In this document: in pieces, positions 1-7,749 of the stretch
Position numbering within the stretch: position 1 is the stretch's first letter
Layout: every line of letters begins with the position of its first letter
Assembly (NCBI GenBank): GCA_036939975.1
Contig: JALLPB010000584.1
Location: 1 to 14,461, forward strand
DNA: 14,461 bases
DNA from: Cyclostephanos tholiformis
Taxonomy: Eukaryota > Bacillariophyta > Thalassiosirophyceae > Thalassiosirales > Thalassiosiraceae
Reading direction: 5' to 3'
Position numbers and translations under genes: made by a program
Notes under the pieces: model-generated
What the model saw: only the letters and a program-made list of their open reading frames with translations
The model's database searches: none
What the model was told of the DNA's origin: nothing

Positions 1-73
1 AATTCCCTCAACCTCACTAGAAACATACAAAAAAAGGTCATGATGTGTGAGAGATAGGGAGGACATACGAAGG

Positions 74-284
74 AAACTACTACTACAGTGCCCAGTACAG
101 TTGTCCCGAGGCAAAAATCTAGATTTTTGCCTTTGTACTGTTCCTATAGTAGGTCGTTACGAGAAGTTAGGCTTCCTATTCTTCCTCCTAACTTCTCGTG
201 GCGACATACCATAGGAACAGTACTCATGCAAAAATCTAGATTTTTGCCTTGGGACAATTGTACTGGGCACTGTAGTAGTAGTTT
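74..284. repeat. Foldback inverted repeat with nested palindromes (MITE-like)
   Basis: The left arm (74-171) is matched by the reverse complement of the right arm (187-284), with every pair summing to 358. The outer segment (74-132 against 226-284) has only a few mismatches; the inner part is less perfect around 148-160; the last 11 bp (161-171 and 187-197) match exactly around a 15-nt loop. Each arm also carries its own palindrome centred on TCTAGA: 110-131 is a perfect 22-bp palindrome and the right-arm copy (about 228-248) differs only at the edge. A 4-bp GAAG occurs just outside both ends (69-72 and 285-288) and could be a target-site duplication, but four bases is weak. There is no coding capacity. 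It could be a MITE, a foldback element or a locally generated inverted duplication. Confidence 0.8.
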
Positions 285-432
285 GAAGAATAAGAGATGG
301 TGTTCTCGTTTATTCTTGACACCCTCACTGATCGCTGATTAGCGATTTTGGGGGAAAAAAGCTGTCAACTCCGATCAAAATGACTTCCTCTTCTCCCTTT
401 TCTCTTTTCCCTCTCTCTCTCTCTTAATAAAA

Positions 433-439
433 TATAATA
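433..439 (+). promoter_or_regulatory. Possible TATA-like element of the first gene
   Basis: TATAATA lies about 53 nt before the ATG at 492, in an AT-rich patch directly after a CT-rich tract. Position and composition suit a core promoter, but many diatom genes lack a TATA box and no transcription start can be seen. Confidence 0.25.
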
Positions 440-491
440 GATATCCAACGCAATGCAAACAATAATAACCCGACGAAACAATCAATGAAAA

Positions 492-941
492 ATGAAACGA
501 TACTACTACTACTCCCTTATCCTTTCTCCTCTCATCTGGTTCGCGGCATCGGCATTTCAGACATCGTCGATGTCGAATCCGCTACATCGCGATGACGCCA
601 TCACGATGATATCGACGACGAAGTCAGGAAGGGAGGAAACGATCATATCATCCAGACGAGGAGTCCTCCAAGCGTCGTTCGCCGCCGCCGTCACATCCCT
701 CGTCTCGATTCCCACCCCAGCGGATGCCGTCTGCTGTCACAACAAGCGGCAATCGACCCTTCATGACAAACGCATGCAGCAGAAGCTGCAGCTTCGGCAG
801 TTTCGTTTGCTCCCTCGACGAGGTGACATCGTTCAGGTGGGATCGTCATCGCCATCGCATCGGCGTGGTATTGCCTCCGCGATATTGGCGCCGACTAGCG
901 GCGGAGGGGGGGTCCAATGTGCATTATCAGCCCTTGAATAA
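492..941 (+). CDS. Putative thylakoid-lumen-targeted small protein, function unknown
   Basis: The 149-aa frame opens with a textbook complex-plastid presequence. A hydrophobic signal peptide (residues about 4-19) ends in A19-S20-A21-F22, the ASAF motif that marks import into the secondary plastids of diatoms. A Ser/Thr-rich transit segment follows. Next comes a twin-arginine signal (R55-R56) with a hydrophobic stretch ending in A-D-A at about 77-79, the usual thylakoid processing site. The predicted mature part (80-149) is basic, has Cys81-Cys82 and a Gly run near 136-140, and matches no lumen family I know. The alternative frame from 724 is equally open and equally unfamiliar, so the tail may be frameshifted, spliced or degenerate; a 7-G run near 904-910 is one possible slip site. 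The presequence is convincing, the 3' half is not. An out-of-frame ATG at 485 precedes the chosen start. The gene converges on the ABC-F gene, whose stop lies 173 nt away. Confidence 0.55.
   Translation: MKRYYYYSLILSPLIWFAASAFQTSSMSNPLHRDDAITMISTTKSGREETIISSRRGVLQASFAAAVTSLVSIPTPADAVCCHNKRQSTLHDKRMQQKLQLRQFRLLPRRGDIVQVGSSSPSHRRGIASAILAPTSGGGGVQCALSALE
782..795. repeat. 14-bp perfect palindrome
   Basis: GAAGCTGCAGCTTC is identical to its own reverse complement. It lies inside the mature region of the small lumen-targeted protein. This is probably incidental. Confidence 0.5.
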
Positions 942-1114
942 ATCGTGTAGGCATGCTAAGCTAAGGTTAGACATAAATTTATCGAAGATTTTACGGCTCG
1001 TGTGATTTATCTTGAATGTACACAAGATATCGAAATGCGATAGGGTTCATATTAGAAGAGAAGCATTGTAACTATATCTGGCGTGTTCAGTGTGCGCTAA
1101 AGTGTATTAACTCC

Positions 1115-4100
1115 TCACGAAATAGCCTTCTCCCTTTGCCTCTTGGCATTCTTGATACCCTTGTTTGGGTCTGTCCTAATATTCGCACCGCCGAAATTCT
1201 TCTTCTTGGGTTTGTTCAACTCTTCCAAATCGACTATTGGAGCGGCGCCGATCCTCGCACCCCCCTCGAAGTACCGAGCCTCGACCTTGGCCCTCACGGC
1301 CTCGGACTTTTCCATGTAAAACTTGTAATCCCCCATATACTTGACGAGCTTCTTATCCTCGATGGCGACGATTGTCGTCGCTACCTTGCTTATGAAATAC
1401 CTATCGTGGGATATTACCACCACGGACCCATCAAAGTGCTGCAGCGCCTCCTCGAGCATCTCTTTAGCGGGAATGTCAAGATGGTTCGTTGGCTCGTCCA
1501 AGATGAGGAGATTGCTCTCCCGCAGCATCATACAGCATAGCGACAATCGGGCCTTCTCTCCGCCGCTAAGGTTCTCGACCTTTTTCTCGACAGCATCGCC
1601 CTTGAAGAGGAACTGGCCGAGCAGGGCGCGCAATTCGTTGTACGATTGACCGTTGCTCGCGGCCTGGACGGTTTCGAGTACGGTCTTGTCCAGGTCGAGA
1701 ACGTCCGCCTGATTCTGCTCAAAGTAAGCAGGGTAGACGTTGGTGCCGACTATCCTAGCGGACCCCTCGTTCGGTGTCTCCTTTCCCATAAGAACACGTA
1801 ACAACGTCGACTTCCCGGCCCCGTTCGGGCCGATAACAGCGATGCGATCCCCCTTCACGATGGAGAGATCACTGTCCACGAAGAGTGGGTTCGCGCCGTT
1901 GCCGTACCCGTGACTAAGCCCCTTAACCTCCGCCACCTCTGGACTCAAGCGCGGTGCCGCGGGAAAACGGAATCTGAATGGCTTTCCCGTGAACGGCGGT
2001 TTTTGGACATAGTCGGGACTCTTCACCAACTTTTCGAGCTGCGCCTCACGCTGTTTCACGGCCTGCGGTTGTTTAAGCCGGAATTTGTTTATCCATGATC
2101 TCTCCTCGCTGATTCTCTTTTCCTGGGCTGCGTAGGCGGCGTTCCACGAGTCCAATCGCGCTGTAAAGGGTGGGATCGAATAACGAACGGATATGTAGAG
2201 AATGAGTGTGGTCATAGAGCGCATGAATGCAGCGTCTTGGTCCAACAATATACCACAGACAATTATGGCATCCCACGAAAGAGGGCACTCACCCTTCTTC
2301 AGTTGTAAAAACCTGGAATAATTGCCTTGATATTCCGTACAAAGCCCCCCCTCGGCATCGACGATCTTCGTACAAACCTGATCCAAAAATTCGCGATCGT
2401 GACTGACGATCACCATTGGTATATTCTGATTGCGCAAGAACGCCTCGAGCCATTCGACACTCTCGAGATCGAGGTGGTTGGTGGGTTCATCGAGGAGAAG
2501 GATATTCGGGTCTATGTTACGGGTGCGAGTGTTTGTGAGCGGGAGTGCATGTGATGAAGGCGCGATCGATTCTCTCCATAAAACAAATCGACCCTCCGCC
2601 GACAACGTAGTATGACAATCTGATCGCAACGTACCTTTCAGCAACACCTTGCCGAGACCGATGCGCATCTTCCATCCGCCGGAGAACATGGATACGGAGT
2701 AGTCTACCGATCCCCAGCATGCAACACGCAAATCGAGGAGAGAAGACAATTATTTTGTAAAAACGAGAAGTAAGAAAAAAAAATTACATTCAAAGAGTGA
2801 CATAAAAATTCAACAACACACGCGTAGGGCGGCGGGCCAAAATATATATCAACGGCAAGCTATCGCGCACACGACCCCGCCCTCTCCTCTCACCTCCCTC
2901 CTCCGGATCAAATCCCATCAGGTCCATGATCTTGCTAACCTTCGAATCCAACAAGTTAACGCCCTTCGCGTCCGCCTTCGCTTGCAATTCGGCCATGCGA
3001 TCCAAGACCTCCTGCATCCTATCGGCGATGTTATCGTCCGCGCCGCTCGACATATTTTCCAACTCCATTTCGGCGCGACTCAATTCCGACATGATTCCCT
3101 TCTCCTCCTCGAATACCGACATGAATTCCTCCCGCAACGTTCGCGACATGTCGATCTCGTCGACGAATTCCTGTCGTAACATCGCCACCCTCAGGTCCGA
3201 GTGGCTCTTAACGACGTCGCCCGCGGTGGGTTCCAACTCCCCCGCGAGTATGCGCAGCTGGGTGGTCTTGCCCGCGCCGTTGGCCCCCACGAGTCCCACC
3301 CGATCCCCCGTCTGAACGCCCCACGTCGCGAATTTGAGCACGGCCTGATCGCGGAATGTGATCGCCACATCCTCGAGTCGTAATGCCGTGTAATCCGGTT
3401 GGCTCGATTCCATTATGCGTATGCGGGGGGGGGGGACGTTCCTTGCGTATGCGCTTCTCGGCGGTGACGTGGGACGTCGACGACTTCCCCCGCTCCTCCA
3501 CCCCACCGTCGTCCTCCCCGGCACGGTCGTCGCCATCGTCAATCGAGCCGTTCGCGCCATCGAGAACGACCCCATCGTGAACGTGGTCATTAATCTCGAC
3601 CGAACCACCCCCCCGTTTTTCCCGTTCCTCCATCTCCTCGATCGTGATGCCGAGTTTCCTCGCCCTCCTTTCCAGTGTCTTCTTCGCGAGTTTATCCGCC
3701 TCCTTCTCTGCCTTCTTCGCCGCCATCTTCGCCTCCTTCTTGCTCATGGCCCTGCCTTCGCCGCCGCCATCGTTATTATCATCATCACCCCCCCCCCATC
3801 GTCGTCGACTGGGACGACGACGGTCCCGCCCGATGATCCCCTCACGGCGGCCTCCGTTTCCGCCAGGGCCCCAAGCGCCCTCTTCCTAGCGTCCCTCTCG
3901 TCCTCCTCCCTAAGCGCCGCGGCGTTCCTCTCCGCCTCCGCCTTGGCCCTCCTCGCCTCCTTTTGCCTCCTCTTTTCGAGTTCCATCATCTCCTTCTTCG
4001 TCAGGGGCTCCTCGACGATCTCGAGTAGCAAGTCGAGCGACGAGGACGACGCGGTTATAACCGCGGATGAGGGTTTCGATTTGACGTTGGGCGGGGGGGG

Positions 4101-4397
4101 CATGGAGGAGAAAGAACCTCCCCCGAGTTTCTCCATGGCATCGAGGGCGGCGAGCGCCGCGTCCCTGGCCTTGTTATTCCCGCTTCCCCCCCCCCCCCTC
4201 TTGGGCTTGGCGTATATCGCCGTGGAGGACGTCCATCGCATATTCGTTGTAATCGTAATCGTAGTCGTAGTCGTCGTCGTCGTCGTCGTCGGCCGGGGGG
4301 GGAGCGCGAAGGAATCCACGACCTCCCAATGGGACGCGATGTTTGCGCACTCGAGCGCGAGGAGTATGGATACGGGATTGCGAAATAGGAGCCTCAT
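1115..4397 (-). CDS. ABC-F family ATPase, probably plastid-targeted, with two homopolymer frameshifts
   Basis: Exons on the minus strand are 4397-2894, 2703-2635, 2511-2293 and 2160-1115, giving 945 codons. Duplicated ABC domains without membrane segments define the ABC-F family, whose members act on ribosomes or in translation control. Domain 1 has Walker A GANGAGKTT (about 371-379), signature FSGGW (508-512), Walker B LLLDEPTNHLD and switch H562. Domain 2 has Walker A GPNGAGKST (about 708-716), signature LSGGE (about 795-799), Walker B LILDEPTNHLD and a second SHDR switch. The C-terminus is basic (KGIKNAKR), as in plant ABCF5 proteins. The N-terminus has a hydrophobic stretch, then V-D-S-F-A-L-P, resembling the ASAF plastid cleavage site. 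A Thr run and a charged, Lys/Glu/Ala-rich coiled-coil-like extension of over 300 residues follow. The frame shifts by one base at the 10-C run 3788-3797 and returns at the 11-G run 3425-3435, so the shifts cancel. Both ABC domains lie downstream and are intact. Family is near certain; plastid location is inferred. Confidence 0.9.
2161..2292 (-). other. ABC-F intron 3 (132 nt, phase 1)
   Basis: The donor is G then GTGAGT at 2292, and the acceptor ACAG ends at 2161. Splicing joins the LQLKK block to the conserved inter-domain linker beginning with ARLDSW. The intron is a multiple of three and has no in-frame stop, so retention would insert 44 residues. Confidence 0.85.
2512..2634 (-). other. 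ABC-F intron 2 (123 nt, phase 1)
   Basis: The donor is G then GTACGT at 2634, and the acceptor ATAG ends at 2512. Splicing restores K-D-P-N directly before Walker B of domain 1, as the family requires. The intron is a multiple of three and open in frame; retention would insert 41 residues between the signature and Walker B. Confidence 0.88.
2704..2893 (-). other. ABC-F intron 1 (190 nt, phase 1)
   Basis: The donor is G then GTGAGA at 2893, and the acceptor GTAG ends at 2704. The split codon reads GAC (Asp), joining GFDPEEG to DYSVSMFSGG and so placing the first signature motif correctly. A pyrimidine-rich stretch precedes the acceptor. Confidence 0.88.
4254..4292. repeat. Trinucleotide repeat encoding a Thr/Ile run in the ABC-F N-terminus
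   Basis: Imperfect GTA/GTC triplets, pure GTC towards the right end, read on the minus strand as a Thr-rich run with two or three Ile near residues 37-50. It lies just after the proposed signal-peptide cleavage site. Length variation here would stay in frame. Confidence 0.7.
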
Positions 4398-4460
4398 TGG
4401 TTGGTTGGCGGGCCGTGGCCGTTTTTGTTGTGGGTATTGAATTTATTATTATTTTTTATT

Positions 4461-4474
4461 GATAATATATAATT
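4461..4474. promoter_or_regulatory. AT-rich core promoter candidate for the ABC-F gene
   Basis: GATAATATATAATT lies 64-77 nt upstream of the ABC-F ATG and reads as TATA-like on either strand. No transcription start is visible, so this is only positional evidence. Confidence 0.3.
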
Positions 4475-4740
4475 AAGTTTCTGTTTGTTGGCTTGAAGGA
4501 ACTCTAGAGTGTATTACGTGGAGGGGCGGCGATAGTTTTTGTTTGCGTGGTTTTTGGCGTTTTGTTTTTTATATTCTTTTTGGTGATTGTTGTGTGATGT
4601 GGGGACGGGAAGGAAGGAGTTAAAAAGGGAAATACTATGGGGTACGATAAAGGATGTAGGACGAAGTATTTTTTGGCGGGAACGATCTTCTCTTCGAGAT
4701 GGAAAACTCGGACCCCTCCATCCCTCTCTCTCTCTCCCTG

Positions 4741-4748
4741 TGACGTCA
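4741..4748. promoter_or_regulatory. CRE-like palindrome TGACGTCA
   Basis: A perfect 8-bp cAMP-response-element palindrome lies 344 bp from the ABC-F start and 578 bp from the GH16 start. TGACGT-type elements bound by bZIP factors control CO2/cAMP-responsive genes in the diatom Phaeodactylum. Whether this copy works is not known. Confidence 0.4.
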
Positions 4749-4953
4749 TTGGCAGTGATTCCTGCGCGCGAGAGGGCGGACGGAGCATGCATCTCTCCGG
4801 GGAAAATAAAAAGAGAGTGAGAGATGCTAACGAATGGGAGGACAATTATTACCATAGAAGAGATAAAGCGAGAAATAATGACAACCTCAACAACATCATG
4901 GGCATCGTGAGGTAGACACCGGAAAAACGAATACTACAACAATGTATCGTATC

Positions 4954-4991
4954 CCACAATAAGGCACGAGGGGCGTTTAAACTTATTGTGG
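4954..4991. repeat. 10-bp inverted repeat with 18-nt spacer
   Basis: CCACAATAAG at 4954-4963 is the exact reverse complement of 4982-4991. It could be a stem-loop or a dyad binding site in the GH16 promoter side of the intergenic region. Confidence 0.45.
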
Positions 4992-5180
4992 ACAGAAAGA
5001 GGGGAGAGTGAAAGTGGGGGTGAGCTCGGGAGGACCTTATCTACCACCATAATAATATTATACACTCTAAGTGAAATATCAAAAAGTGTAAGAACCCCGG
5101 GGAGAGAGTTCAACCTCTCGCCCGGCCAGGTGGATGGTGGTGGGGATCTTAACATCTTTTGTACCGTGCTCACATCCCCC

Positions 5181-5219
5181 TCCCTCACTCCCTCCCTCCC
5201 TCCCTCCCTCCCTCCCTCC
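5181..5219. repeat. CCCT tetranucleotide microsatellite
   Basis: About nine TCCC units, the second interrupted, end roughly 106 bp before the GH16 ATG. The minus strand carries five or more GGGA units, a G-quadruplex-capable pattern, close to the expected transcription start. Confidence 0.8.
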
Positions 5220-5325
5220 TTAGAGAGACTGATAGGTCGCAGGCTCGTGGTTCCCGTCGGGTGGGAGTGGTTTGGTAGAGTGAAACTCGAATCCCCATCA
5301 TATTACTACACACAAGAGCAATAAT

Positions 5326-7749
5326 ATGATGTCGCTCGTTCCCCCCCAAATCTCGGTCGGGAGCGTCCTCCATTGCACCCTCCCATTATTATTCGTCATC
5401 GTCCAACATCTCCAGCCCCATTCGACGTGCATCGCCGGTTGGATCGACGAGGATACCCCCCCCGATGCCCGCGTCGTCGTGCCGTTGGAGGTCAAGCAGT
5501 ACGTCCCGCCATCGCCTGTCAAGACGAATCCGACCGTCGATGCGCTAAACGGCGGCGGCGGCGGTGCCGCCAAGGCCAAGGACAAGACTACGACCACGGC
5601 GTCGACTGCGACTACGACGACGACCACCACCACCACCACCACCACCACCACGACATCGTCGAGCGATGGGTCGAGGGATGACGGGGGACGAAATAATCCC
5701 GCCACGCCGCGCACGTACGACCTAGTCTTCTCGGACGAATTCAACGCCCCCCATCGGACGTTCCACGACGGTCACGATCCGCGTTGGACGTCCCTCGAGA
5801 AGAACGATTATACCAACGACGCCCAGCATTACTATTCCGCGAACAACGCGCGCACGGACGCGCACGGCAATCTCGTCATATACACCGAGAGCGCGAACAC
5901 CGACGTCATTGGGTTCAACGACGTCAGGTACGAACGGGAGAGGGTGACGAAGCACTTCCGGAGCGCCATGTTGCAAACTTGGGATAAGTTCTGCTTCGCG
6001 GGCGGCATAGTCGAGGCGGAGATGTCGTTGCCCGGCAGGCACGACGTCGGGGGATTATGGCCGGCATTTTGGATGCTGGGGAATCTGGCTCGACACACCT
6101 ACGTGGGTAGCAGCGAGCACGTTTGGCCGTGGAGTTCGACGTCGTGCACCGAGAAGGGACGGACCGCGCAGCTCATCAACGCCTGCGATCGGGCGGTGCA
6201 TTACGGGATGCGAAGGGGAGTCGGACGTGGTGCGCCGGAAATCGACATCTTCGAGGTACAGGCCGGAAACGTCGGCGCCGGGATGGGTAACTTCGTCCGC
6301 ATGCCCGTGGGACAGCCCTTCGCGTCCCATTCCTATCAGGTCGCGCCGGGGAGGTTGCCCCGTCCGGGGGAGGGGTGGTACCCCGGACCGGGACAGTGGT
6401 ACGACGGATTGAAGTACGGCGAGGGCACCGGCATGAACATCGCGTTTTACGGGAGTTACAATCACTTCGAGGATTCGACCGATCCCGCGAGTCAGGATTA
6501 TTGGAGCGATGCGATATCGTTCAATCATCAGCTCAATTCGAGTCATTTCGGTGGATTTCACAAATATCGCGTCGAGTGGGAATTGCCGGACGATGGCGAC
6601 AACGATGATGACGGGGGTGGTACAATGAGGAATCACGGTTACCTACGTTGGTTCATCGACGATCGGTTCGTATTGGAAATCGACGGGAGGGGATTGCGGG
6701 AGAGCGGTACCGGAGGAGAGATCAGCAGCGAACCGATGTACATGCTTCTGAATACCGCGATAAGCTCCCAGTGGGGTGAGTTTCGACGTTGCAACCTTCC
6801 CCCGATGGTTGTATCATCCTTAAACATCTCGCACAGTGTTTACCTTTTGCACAAGGTCGGCCCTGGTTGTCACGTGCGCTACGATTGCCGTTCCTTAGCA
6901 GATCTGAACCTTGCATATTTATGATAACAACGCACGCGTTCCCACCCCTTTTTTATTATTGTTTATATGATAGGTTTTCCAAAACAATGTCCTGCCATGT
7001 GCCCTTGCAAGACATACGATTGTCGAGGAGGCTTTCAGGAGACTTGCGGCTTCTCGGAGGGGTTCTGCCAGATGATACTCAATACGCCTGTGGAGTACAA
7101 GATCAATTACGTCCGCGTGTATCAGGATAAGGCAGATCCGAAGCAGAAGGTCGGATGTTCGACGATGGAACGTCCCACGAGGACTTTCATCGAGGCGCAC
7201 GAGAAGAATTACAAGCTCGAGGGTGACGTGAGTCTTTCTCTCTTTTTTTTCGCGATTCGTCGTTCGTTCGTTCGTTTGCTCGTTTATTTTCGATAGGAAT
7301 TTCCCTCAGTGACGCGTCTCGCGAATACATCCCAGGCACATCCCTTGAAACCGATTCAGAACGGCGGAGGCGCGTGCTCCACGACCGCCAACGCATCCGA
7401 GGCCCTACCGGAAACCTGCGGTGGCGTATCCAGGGGCGTGTGCCATGCCAAGAAAAAAACTTGCGAGTGTCTCGGCAATTGGACGGGACCCCAGTGCCTG
7501 AATCCTATGGGGTACGACGATATAATATGGGACCCGCCGGAGACGTTGTACGATTTGGGATTCAGCTGGCCGAGCCTTAGGGGATGCGGGACGGCGATGA
7601 TAATTCTTTTCGTCATGATGGCGATGGTTCTGTTGGCCCCGACCATGCTAAGGAGGGAACGCCGTCGGAAGGAGGGTTACAAGCGGGTGGTGTCGGGGCA
7701 TAGACAGGTGGCGGCGGCGGCGTCTTATGAACGACGAGTGGTTGCTTGA
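5326..7749 (+). CDS. KRE6/SKN1-like GH16 beta-glucan transglycosylase, membrane-anchored
   Basis: Exons are 5326-6775, 6974-7227 and 7297-7749, giving 718 aa. Members of this family introduce or remodel beta-1,6-linked glucose on beta-1,3-glucans. In diatoms, homologues (TGS) are linked to branching of the storage glucan chrysolaminarin at the vacuolar membrane; that role here is inferred. A hydrophobic N-terminal segment (about 13-30) is followed by a Gly/Ala region and a Thr run (about 88-112). The catalytic domain begins with YDLVFSDEFN and carries the GH16 motif E305-I-D-I-F-E310, with both catalytic glutamates present. WPAFWML, YLRWFIDD and a Cys-rich end (CPAMCPCKTYDC) leading to INYVRVYQ are typical SKN1-type blocks. 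Exon 3 adds a Cys-rich EGF-like module (about 595-635), a membrane helix (about 665-685) and a basic cytosolic tail. The start is the first of two consecutive ATGs. Fungal homologues are usually type II membrane proteins, so the extra C-terminal anchor is notable. Family call is strong; substrate is inferred. Confidence 0.9.
5618..5651. repeat. ACC trinucleotide repeat encoding poly-Thr in GH16
   Basis: ACC/ACG triplets encode a Thr run between the N-terminal hydrophobic segment and the catalytic domain. It is likely a flexible, possibly O-glycosylated linker. The divergent neighbour has a similar Thr run near its N-terminus. Confidence 0.8.
6776..6973 (+). other. GH16 intron 1 (198 nt, phase 1)
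   Basis: The donor is GTGAGT at 6776, and the acceptor GATAG ends at 6973 after a T-rich tract. Splicing joins the ISSQWG block to FPKQCPAMC, the order seen in SKN1-family proteins. Reading through would stop at 6922-6924. Confidence 0.88.
7228..7296 (+). other. GH16 intron 2 (69 nt, phase 0)
   Basis: The donor is GTGAGT at 7228, and the acceptor GATAG ends at 7296. The intron is T-rich with a short CGTT repeat (about 7260-7275). It separates the catalytic part from the EGF-like and membrane-anchor exon, so this boundary is also a domain boundary. Confidence 0.85.

Larger units (their letters stand above)
1..491. other. 5' flank of the first gene
   Basis: This stretch contains no credible gene. 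It holds a 211-bp foldback (74-284), then a CT-rich tract (about 395-424) and an AT-rich patch just before the first gene. An 84-codon frame over 88-342 lies almost wholly inside the foldback and has no support. Positions 1-73 show nothing recognisable. Confidence 0.6.
4398..5325. other. Divergent intergenic region between ABC-F and GH16 genes
   Basis: This 928-bp stretch must contain the promoters of both flanking genes. It holds an AT-rich core next to the ABC-F start, a perfect TGACGTCA palindrome (4741-4748), a CT tract before it, a 10-bp dyad (4954-4991) and a CCCT microsatellite (about 5181-5219). Minus-strand frames of about 113 codons at 4504-4855 are low-complexity overlapping frames and I do not regard them as genes. 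Confidence 0.6.

Noticed and set aside
88..342. 84-aa plus-strand frame
   Set aside because: It lies almost entirely within the foldback inverted repeat and starts on a non-ATG codon; no recognisable content.
1016..1540. 174-aa plus-strand frame
   Set aside because: Antisense to the conserved second ABC domain of the ABC-F gene; an overlap artefact.
3425..3797. Programmed ribosomal frameshifting in the ABC-F gene
   Set aside because: It would need two opposite shifts in one message at plain homopolymers, with no stimulatory structure evident; sequence error or real indel variation is simpler.
3415..4440. 341-aa plus-strand frame with long Ser, Ala, Val and Ile runs
   Set aside because: Antisense to the low-complexity N-terminal exon of the ABC-F gene; its runs are complements of the Lys/Glu/Ala and Thr codons there.
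4504..4855. Two overlapping 113-aa minus-strand frames
   Set aside because: They share the same DNA in two frames, are low in complexity and have no family features.
5270..5310. Possible tRNA T-loop (CTCGAATCCCC)
   Set aside because: No matching acceptor, D or anticodon arms could be found around it.
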